The notes beneath the pieces were generated by a model. The model was not told where the DNA came from. It saw only the letters and a program-made list of their open reading frames with translations, and did no database searches. DNA of 19,905 nt from Hymenopellis radicata. Its lineage: Eukaryota > Basidiomycota > Agaricomycetes > Agaricales > Physalacriaceae. The DNA lies in assembly GCA_015501595.1 (NCBI GenBank), contig JADNRX010000858.1:1-19905 (forward strand). The letters are read 5' to 3'. The translations under genes and the position numbers were made by a program. Position 1 is the stretch's first letter. Each line of letters opens with the position of its first letter. Shown piece after piece: positions 9,646 through 17,984 of the stretch.

Positions 9646-10607
9646 CTACACAATCTCAACCTTCGCCACAACAGCCTTATACTCCCCTTGCACCGTCGGC
9701 GGGCCTGCCACATCTACACCGAGGCGCTATTACACCACAATTCATCAGTCAGTCACGATCAACCCAAACTCAACCTTCAAATCTACTGACCACGATATCC
9801 CCATCCTTAACCTCAACAGGCGCGCCGCCCGTAACCTTGACATCATTGATGTACGTTCCATTGAACGACTCCAGGTCCTTGAGGTAGACCTTTCCCAATG
9901 ATGATGATAACATCAGCCACAGACTCCACGATTACGAACCTTGCCATCGTCTCCCAAGAACATCTCTGCGTGTTCGCGACTCAACACACACGCGTCTGCA
10001 TAAGAGAAGATCCCGTTCTCCGCGGTACACCCATTCCCGTCATGTTCACGGCCCAGCACCTTCCTCTCTGAGACGTCCAAAGCCTTGACAGGGAACGGTC
10101 CGTTGGCGGTGGGTATAAGCGTAACAGCACTACCCGCAATAGACGCCCGGACAACCACAGCTTTACACTCCGTGACCACTCTCTCGAGGTCAATCCCCAG
10201 GCGCTGACAACATTATTAGCGTTAGGCTTCACGCGTCATCGTACGAGGCTTACGAGCGTGTCGCCACTCTTTACCTCAACTGGCGCATCCGAGTCGACCT
10301 TGACCTCGTTGAGAAAGGTGCCGTTCGATGAGCCAAGGTCTTTGATGTAAACCTGTGTAATAATACGGTGAGCATTATCACCATACTTAAACGAAGTGAG
10401 GCTCCCAACCTTTGCTTTATCGCCCACAAACAGTTCAGCGTGGCGTCGACTAAGCGTCTGCGCTAGCTCGCAAGGGAAGAATCCATTCTCGTCAGTGCAC
10501 ACGATATCATCGTGATTGCGCCCTAGCATCACCTTCGCTGACGCGTCGGCGAGATGGAGAGCCTTGGGAGTGTATGGAGCTGTGGGTGTGAGGATGACAG
10601 TAATCAT
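9646..10607 (-). CDS. tandem FHA-domain protein (two phosphothreonine-binding modules)
   Basis: Five exons from the ATG at 10607: 10410-10607, 10254-10352, 9940-10203, 9791-9889 and 9646-9726; introns of 57, 50, 50 and 64 nt, all phase 0; 246 aa. Each FHA domain shows the phosphopeptide-binding residues. Domain 1: GR 29-30, SRRH 53-56, NGT 76-78. Domain 2: GR 150-151, SREH 174-177, NGT 197-199. FHA domains bind phosphothreonine peptides in signalling and DNA-damage proteins. Nothing else is attached: no kinase, RING or membrane anchor, so it is a bare adaptor. The halves are internal copies with introns at matching points (exons 2 and 4 are both 33 codons). Intron 3 ends in AAAG rather than a pyrimidine-AG. 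The cyclophilin gene ends 261 bp upstream on the same strand. Domain calls are firm; partner unknown. Confidence 0.9.
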
Positions 10608-10622
10608 GGTAAGATAGAGAAC

Positions 10623-10644
10623 ACCTCAAAGCTCGCACTGAGGT
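10623..10644. promoter_or_regulatory. 6-bp inverted repeat in FHA gene leader/promoter
   Basis: ACCTCA at 10623-10628 and TGAGGT at 10639-10644 form an inverted repeat around a 10-bp spacer, 16 bp before the FHA start codon. It could be a dimer operator or a hairpin in the leader. It is short enough to be chance. Confidence 0.2.
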
Positions 10645-10868
10645 TTAAGTACGCTCAAGTTATGACTCGACTCTATACTTTTAGCGCCTATGTGACGAAC
10701 AAGCAAGTTCAGAAGCTCCGGACGACGTAATTGACAGGCCCACGCCGACGCGCAGCGGAGAAGCCGTTGGCGCCCTTGTTATATGCGGTGTTATAGATAT
10801 ACAGCTAGACCTGAGGCCAGCTGGCAAAGTACCGTTGCTAGATAGATATATATCGAACTTACAATAAA

Positions 10869-11772
10869 TCAGTCCACGTCGTCGACGAGCCCGGATTTCT
10901 CAATCATGACCTTCTTCTGTGGCCGGCCACTTGAACTCCCGAGGCGTTCAATCTCTTTGACGAGGTCCATCCCAGAGATGACTTCGCCAAAGACTACATG
11001 TTTGCCATCGAGCTGTCATGAATAGAATAATAAGCATGAAGAATATAGGGAGAGTTATTGGAATTATACCCAAGGCGTAGGTACGGTCGTAATGAAGAAT
11101 TGGGAACCTGTATAGACATCAGACCAAGCAGCATTGCAATGTGTAGCACAAACCATTCGTGTTACGACCAGCATTTGCCATGGAAAGCAAGCCCGGGCGC
11201 GTATGTTTGAACTTGAACGTCTCGTCTAAAAAACACGCGTCACTCAAACAACCCAGCACATCCTTCGATAACGCACCAGGGAACTTGTCTCCATATATCG
11301 ACTTGCCCCCGGTCCCATTGTGGTGCGTAAAGTCGCCTCCCTGCAACATGAACTACGCCCACTGCTCAACCTACGAATGCAAACCAAGTTCAGCAAAAGC
11401 GCACCCCAGGTATTATCCTATGGAACCCAGAGCCCGCATATCCAAACCCATGCTGCCCACTAGCCAGTTCTCTAAAGTTCTTGCTCGTCCTGGGAGCGTC
11501 CTCGTCGTAGAGCGCGAAGACCAGCCTCCCAGCCGGCCGGGAGTCGATGGATATGTCGAACTATAATTGCAGACGAATTGGCATTCTCGCTCGTGTGTTC
11601 ACTTGGCCGAGTAACGCACGAAGACTTTTCCGGGCGGGGAAATGATCGTGTCGAGTGTCGTCGTGCTTTTGGTGGTGGTTGAAGGTGAAGAGAAAAGGGA
11701 CCATCCAAGCGCGGCTGCACACGTCCCGCTAGTTGCTGAGACTGCGTATCGGCGGAAGAGACTCGAGGCCAT
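10869..11772 (-). CDS. mitochondrial-type cyclophilin, peptidyl-prolyl cis-trans isomerase
   Basis: Six exons: 11620-11772, 11405-11560, 11277-11352, 11154-11225, 11070-11107 and 10869-11012. The introns are 46-59 nt, three with GTGCG donors. All phases agree; 212 aa. The first ~45 residues ([16 protein letters not shown]...) are Arg/Ser/Thr-rich without acidic residues, as in a mitochondrial presequence, so this is probably the matrix cyclophilin (CPR3/cyclophilin D-like), which speeds proline isomerisation in protein folding and is the cyclosporin target. The cyclophilin domain is complete: [30 protein letters not shown] with the catalytic Arg at 99, [16 protein letters not shown] with Gln155, and [13 protein letters not shown] with the cyclosporin-contact Trp165. 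The second intron boundary sits between IIPG and FMLQ. Intact, no frame break. Targeting is inferred from composition only. Confidence 0.93.
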
Positions 11773-11979
11773 AGTGAGAGTAAGAGGACAGGTGTAAGAC
11801 ACGGCACAGGCGCGTCGCCGAGTTCCATATTTGTAAACCAACTCCGGAGCCATACTTATTGAAGTTCAAGTTGAATATTTTTCATTCGTATGATAGAAAA
11901 ACCAATCGTAAAGTAAGATATTACATATAGCATAAAGCTCAATAATCAGAGCACCAAGAAACACAGATCCATGGTCAAG

Positions 11980-14377
11980 TCACCACAACTTGGGGACAGG
12001 ACCCGAAATAAAATCAACACACAACTTCCACTGCCCATTCGGCCTCGCAGACAACTGCATCCCAAAAAACCGCCGATGCCCGCCCATAACATCCGACCGC
12101 AAAAAAGAGGCCCCCGCCTGCGGCGCCGTCCCCAGCGTATGCCTATACCGCGACTCCAGCGCCGCCTTCATAGTATCAATATTCGCCGGCGTCCGCTTCA
12201 ACCACTCCAGCTCGTTCGCCGTCAACGGCTCATGCAAATAATGATACAGATGCACCAAAATCTGTCCAACCTTGATGCTGTCGAACGGCGAATCAAGTAT
12301 ACACGGCCGGTGCACGAACAGGAACCGCATAATCGGATGCGTCGACGTGAACTGCACAAGTCGCGGCGTGTTCGGGCGGAACGCGTCTGCGTCCCAGTCG
12401 GGCTCGACGTTCCCAAAGGACGACATGTCGTGTAAAAAGCGAGCTGTGTCCTCAGGACGATGGACAATATCCCATTGCAGAGAAGGCGTAGACACATACC
12501 CATCCGTATCATGCGGACGCGGATTATAGTACTGCTTCAACTGGTAATGCAGTTCCTGCGGAACAGGACCCAACGGAAGAGGAGGCAAAGGGACCGGTGT
12601 ATTCAAGGTCGACGCAGGAATGACAGCAGGCGTGTTCTCGAAGAACGCTGCAGGAGGAGTATGTCCTACATTCGGAAACGCTGGCCAACCCGGATAAGGT
12701 GTATTCACACCAGGAATGACGGGTGCGTTATTGCGAAAAGGGGGAGGTGTATTACTCGGAAAGACAGGCGGTTCGCTTGGGACAAAGCCACCATGGTTGG
12801 GGGAAAAGGGCGGAGTACTCGGGTAGACAGGCGGCGTATGGGCAAACTGAGCGCCTCCCTGAGGACTGAAAGCGAAAACGGGAGGCATGCCACCAGCCAT
12901 CGGGAACTGAGGCGCAGGTAGAATGTCATTCGGACGAGGAGGATTCGGCGGCGTGACCTCGACGGTCGGTTCATCGACATCGCCATCAAGTGGTGGTATA
13001 AACGCTGCGGGCTCATCGGGGCCAGCAGGGAAAAGATGAATGCCAGTCCTCGCTGGACCTGGAGTCGGCGGCCTGCGATAGCGTGGCCGCTGGGGATGCT
13101 CCTCTTCTAGACGACGCGCCTCTTCCCTTCGACGCTCTCGATGTTGTCTTGTGCCGCGAGCTCGAGCAGATTCGTAGCCCGAGTCCGAGTCAGAAGGAGA
13201 CAATGGGCTCTCATCAGATGGAATTCTTGGCTGTGGTGCTGTATTTGCGGACGTATCGACGCGGATGCCGCGATGCGATGGCGCTGGCTGTCCGCGCTGC
13301 GTCGGACGGGGAATTGAACGCGTAGAATGCCGTGAGCCACCAGTTGCAGGTCTTTGTGACCCATTATTGTTAACAGGCGAGGCAGACGAAGAACTTGTAG
13401 GCGTCGTGCGACTAATTGTCGTCTGAGACGACGTAGAACCCTGATTACTTGGAGGAATCACTGCCGGTAGACGCGAAGACCGCCGAGACATGGAGGCAGG
13501 AGGTGGAGGTGGAGAAGATACAGCACCGGATGAACGTGAAGAGCGATGGGAATGTGAACTATTTTGAGAAGAACTTGCATGCGACCCACGGTCACTAACA
13601 GGTGACGAGCGTATAGAATTGGGCCGAGAGTTTGTATGGCTCCTTCCTGATGTCGAACCTTGGTTCGGCGAAGGCAAAGACAACACAGCCTGTACATTTT
13701 GATGAGAGGTGGAATGTTGCGATGAACGCGAGGAGTGACGGGAGCTTCTGTGCGATCCGTGAACGCTGGCAGCGGGCGAAGTATTTTCTCCTGGGTTGCG
13801 TCGCGGTGTCTGAGAACCTGAAGCCGAGCCACTGTGGCGAGGAGGAAGCATCACGGGAGGTGGCGACACGTGGGAGACAGCCTCGTGTTCTTGTGCAGTC
13901 ACTATCACCTCCAGAACCGTTTGAAGTTGCCTATGGGATCCCGAGGAGCTAGTCGGACGAGATGAAGACGGCTGAGCAGACCGCGTCGTGTTTTCTGGAA
14001 GGTCTGCAGGCACTGGCGGGGAACCCAACTCTCTGACCGGTTCTGGCGGTGAGGGTGAACGCTGATACCTCGATGAGCGAGGGGGTGTCGGATCTCGATG
14101 AGAGACCGATGCACCACTGTCATTAGAATGGGATGAACCTGGTTGTTGTTGGTTATGTTTAGTCAAAATTTTGAGAATGAGGCTGCCTCACCTGATCTTG
14201 AAGACCGACCGGTGACATAGTCCTCGAGCTGGATGTAGACGATGAGGAGATACTCGGAGTAAGCGTACGTATAGACGAGCCGGCCGGGGAGCTCGCAATC
14301 GACGGAGGTACAATGCAGGGAGAGGGCGGGATAGAGGACGGGCGTTCCATCGATAATCCCGGGCCCACGCGTGGCAT
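11980..14377 (-). CDS. long Ser/Pro-rich protein with DUF6699-like C-terminal domain
   Basis: One long frame (exon 2, 11980-14138) encodes about 719 residues. The N-terminal half is rich in Ser, Arg, His and Pro (HRSSRHSSRSSQHS, SHSHRSSRSSG), partly like an RS domain. A middle stretch is Pro/Phe-rich with repeated NTP/HTPP (VFPSNTPPPF, NVGHTPPAAF, FENTPAV). The last ~174 residues resemble DUF6699, a domain of unknown role common in Agaricomycetes (LQWDIVHRPEDTARFL, QFTSTHPIMRFLFVHR, IKVGQILVHLYHYLHEPL). The frame has no early ATG, so an upstream exon is needed. The best is 14192-14377 (ATGCCACGC, again Ser/Pro-rich), joined over intron 14139-14191 with a good CTAAAC branch site. The phase is off by one, so either a base is missing in exon 1 or the acceptor is at 14062 (130-nt intron). 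C-terminal part sure, 5' end uncertain. Confidence 0.75.
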
Positions 14378-16002
14378 CGGATTTTATACGACTGTGACAA
14401 AAGTGAAGAGATCAGCCCAATCAGTTTGATCTGTAGAGAGAACAATACCTTCTTGTTCTTCACTGACAACGACAACGATGGGACAATAACAAGAACAAGG
14501 AGGGTAACATCATATAGTGTCCTTGTGCTCTAAATAGTGGCGTTGGCGGACTTTGTGCAATGCTTGCAGCGCTAAGAAGAGCACCACGAGTTGGCCATTT
14601 GAGAATCCGCCGCGGTGTTTAATGGCAATGACACTTGAGGACGTCAGGCTTCAGTGGGGGAGCAGAGGAGAGCAAGCGGAGATCAGGTTCGAAAGTGATC
14701 AGATTAGGCTTAGTCTCTCACGACCTCCGGTTACAAGAGCAATACGGCGGCATACGCGTGCAATCATAGGTAAAAGCTTGAACGCAGCGTACTGTACGTA
14801 TGAAATTGAAAAATAAGAACACAGTGACCGCAAGTCCGAGAGCAAATGCATTCCTTCAGTACAAGTGGAGCTGAACGCCTACAAGACACCGAACGATACA
14901 AAGTTAGAACGAGAGAAATGCTCTAGAGTACATACTTACATGACACGCTTATGTACCAACGAGTCAGGCGGCATTAGGTATTGCAAGTCAAAATGTCCAC
15001 CTGCCCTCGTACATGCACAATCTAGAGCCGATCCAATCCAAAACTTAAAAGACAACGCGTACATACAGTGCCGCGCTCCGCTGGAATTCAGTCGTTGAAT
15101 TTAGGCGGTCTATGTCGCCGAGGAATAGTGTTCGTGACGGTCGGATAGAATCGATGCTTCGGGATTCTCAGTTACAGCACGTTGACGCCAGAAGGAATGT
15201 ACACCATTTTGAAAGCCGCGCTTGCGAGACAATCTCCTACCTAACCTAGGATCGTCGCTCACACGAAGTCCTCGTCTCCTACGTTGGGAAACGATCACCA
15301 AACAATGAGGCGAAGACTGGCAGAAGCAAGCTTCAGCCAGCAGAGGACTTTTACGATGCTAGCAAACATTGAGTTTGCGGCGCGTCATATCTCATAGAGG
15401 AGAACATTTATCATAAGCGAAAGATCTACCACCTGTACTCAGAAGGTCCTTGGTCGACGTTATCTTCGTGTGAGCTGAGCCCGCGAGGTACGAGTGACAG
15501 GAGCGCATCTGGATCCTCGGTCGGTACCACGTGATCCCGGATGGATCGGGATTGCCGCCGGCGTGGACGCGCTCTTCGTCTTGCGCGTCCATCACCAGGC
15601 TTCAAGGTTCTGCCTCTGCCGACGATTTTTCTTGTGGCCACCCACCTCTTCCCTTTTCTTTTGCGCTCACGCTTGGTTGTTCCGGGTTTCCCTCCCATGT
15701 CATGGGTTCCCGGTTACCTGATCGTCCAGCGCTGACATTTTCGGTCATACGCGTGTGGCGGCCTTAACCCATTTTGGTAAGGGGCCGCCGCAAAGGCGGA
15801 GGTCGATCTCCTTCCAACCATATCACACATTTGTATTGTCTCACGTCCCGCAAACAGGGGCCAAAGAAAGAGTAGCTATCTTATTGTTCGTCATTGCCAT
15901 CGTCTTTGTTGAATTTGCTCAAGAGCTCAAGTCAGTCACCCGCCCTTCCTCCTCTTGTTTTAACCGTGACTGACACAACCCTCTAACCTGTCAGTAGCTG
16001 CC
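14378..16002. other. long intergenic stretch, no firmly supported gene
   Basis: The left end is the upstream region of the DUF6699 gene. On the minus strand an ATG at 15698 opens 90 codons that are strikingly basic (KPGTTKRERKRKGKR, RARRRARPRRRQSR) and then acidic, and a second basic frame lies at 15110-15301 (RRRRGLRVSDDPRLGRRL). They could be exons of one small gene but I found no convincing junction. Before the kinase start, GTCAGT near 15933 and TGTCAG near 15990 could bound a leader intron. Confidence 0.35.
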
Positions 16003-17012
16003 ATGTCCTCCACCGTCAATGTCTCTATCAAAGATGAACACATGCCGGCCAACATGCCGAGCTACGAGACCATCATCGAGCAGAGTTTTAGCCTGCGTCC
16101 ACGCCAGGTTACCGCCATCAACACCAGCGGTGTCCGAATCACCCTCGACAAGAGGCTTGATAACGATGTCAGCGACATCTGGGTCAAGTTCGGCAGTGAC
16201 ATAACCATGGGCGAGGCCAAGACGCAGCACCTTGTCGCGCAATACCTTCAAAGCAACATGATCGCTGCCGTGCGTGCCCTCGTGTTTATCTTGCCTTCAC
16301 GTGGGGTCGCTTCGGTTTCATCGTCAGCGAGTATATCGATGGGCAGATATGCGGCGACTCCGATATCCCCTCGTCGCCACCGCCGTACAATACCTTATCA
16401 CCATCCGGAGCACCAGCCCAACGCCTGGACCCGTCGGTGGAGGCCTGATTGAGCACCCTTTTTTCGTCGACCGGACGTCGTCCATCTGGTACGATTCCGT
16501 CGAGGAGCTACAAGCTCATATTAATGGTGTAAGCATTCGCCTTGTCCCTTTCGCGTCTAGATGGTGACTCTTGACACAGATTTTACTCGCCACCGAGAGG
16601 AGCGAGCGCGTTAACTTCGAGCCCGAGCTCGCCAGTCACGGCCTGCCTCTGTGCGTATCTGACCTGGTTCCTGCCAACTTCATGAAGGATAGGGAGGGTA
16701 GGATCGTGGCCGTGGACTTTGGCGGCTACTCCTTCCTGCCGCACTCCTTCTTCGTCTTCGCGCTAAAAAACGGAGGCCCGTCAAGGCTCAAACAGCACAT
16801 TATCAGTATTCTTGACTATCCACGATCCTCGACAGTCTCGGCACTGGTAAGCGCCTCCTGCGCGCTGGCTCCGTTCTCCAGCAACAACGTTGGTGAGCAG
16901 ATCTCCTTGCTCTCTTTTTTGTTTTCTTGCCTCTCGCCCCCTTACGAGAATACTGAGTTCTATGTACTGCACAGGTCTTCCAAGGGACCTCCGCTCCAGG
17001 CTTCCTCAGTAA
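16003..17012 (+). CDS. APH/kinase-like fold protein, two frame breaks
   Basis: Three exons: 16003-16528, 16580-16892 and 16975-17012, with introns 16529-16579 (GTAAGC...ACAG) and 16893-16974 (GTGAGC...ACAG, 82 nt). Motifs in order: DIWVKFGSDITMGEAKTQ (N-lobe Lys region), FGFIVSEYIDGQ (hinge), GLIEHPFF, CVSDLVPANFM (catalytic-loop Asp and Asn, with Ser replacing the usual His) and VAVDFGGYSFLP (metal-binding Asp). This is the layout of fungal aminoglycoside-phosphotransferase-like kinases, a large Agaricomycete family with unknown substrates. Exon 1 needs two added bases: near 16275 (between AAVR and PRVYLAF) and in the CCCC at 16367-16370 (between SDI and LVATAVQ). With them it makes 292 aa and all splice phases fit. 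Without them translation stops at 16452. The fold is well supported, the substrate is not; natural decay or sequence error cannot be told apart here. Confidence 0.7.
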
Positions 17013-17309
17013 ACGCGGCGCACAAGTCGTCCCCCGTTTTGTAGGACAGAGTCCTCCCTTTTCGTCACTTATGTACGCACTGTTGCGAGTTTTCCCGAGG
17101 GCGTTGCTGTGAATATTTTCGCCGTCTCTTACCAAGTAATGGTTATCCTGCCCGGTGCCGACGAGTGAGAGACCCAGAAAGCGGCCCGGGGAGACATGGA
17201 CGGCGGTATTCCTACATCCGAAAGGCCGGCAGCGCGCGCTTTGTCCGCACCATTGCTTCGTCAATTCATGCTTGTTTCCCGCTTCCATCATCGATAGCAC
17301 CGTCTTTTG

Positions 17310-17614
17310 TCAGATTTCTTCGTCAAAGGTCGCAAACCTCCGGCGAGCATCCTCTGACAATCCCTCAAAGCCGTTAAGCGGAATCAACTTTGCGCCGTTT
17401 TCGTTGCAAAGCCCGACCCCGGCAGAGAAAGGACTTGAGCCCGGCCATCCTATTATGCTTTACCGTCGGAACTAGCATGCTGACTGAAGCGGATGGCCTC
17501 CAAAATGTCTTGGAAGGGCTTGGTTGAGGCGGGACTGGAATGTTGCTCAAGCCAAGTATTCAGTATCTTCAGTTCTTGGCTTACATCACAAGTCGCTAGC
17601 CAAGAATTCGGGAC
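17310..17614 (-). pseudogene. coding-like minus-strand fragment of unknown family
   Basis: Two neighbouring stretches read like protein. 17465-17614, after a possible acceptor TACTAG, gives VPNSWLATCDVSQELK, ILNTWLEQHSSPAST and FQDILEAIRFSQHASSDG. 17310-17450, in a frame shifted by one, gives NENGAKLIPLNGFEGLSED and RRRFATFDEEI before a stop. Two stops separate them in the first frame. I do not recognise the family. It may be a gene relic between the kinase and the transporter, or chance. Confidence 0.3.
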
Positions 17615-17928
17615 CTAGTACCGACGAGGAACCAACAAAATGTGGCGAGTTATTTTGATGGACAAGGAAAGCTCGCCTCGTCACTTGTACGAGTCCGAGG
17701 CCTCGGAAAGTCGTCGTATACATGCTATTCCGCACTTTACAGCCATTAGATGCATAATTCGTTGTCCATTGGAGATGCGTCACCTTTGTATGCGCTCTTC
17801 ACGCGGCTAGGCAAGTTCACAAACGAGTTGAAACCGGACCCGCTCCCCCACGGGGCGCTTACCTCACGCGGGGCATGGTGGAGCGGTGATTGCGAATTGA
17901 AGGCTTGGCGAAAATACTTTTGCGATTG

Positions 17929-17935
17929 TATAAAA
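17929..17935 (+). promoter_or_regulatory. TATA box of the sugar transporter gene
   Basis: TATAAAA lies 50 bp before the transporter ATG at 17985, leaving room for a transcription start about 30 bp downstream and a short leader. It is the clearest TATA-type element in the window. Confidence 0.45.
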
Positions 17936-17984
17936 CCTCGTCGTGTGAGTGGGAAAACTTCTTGACGCATCCACGGACCGAAAG

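Noticed and set aside
14384..14390. TATAAAA on the minus strand as TATA box of the DUF6699 gene
   Set aside because: It lies only about 6-13 bases before the candidate ATG, too close for a TATA box unless the real start is elsewhere.
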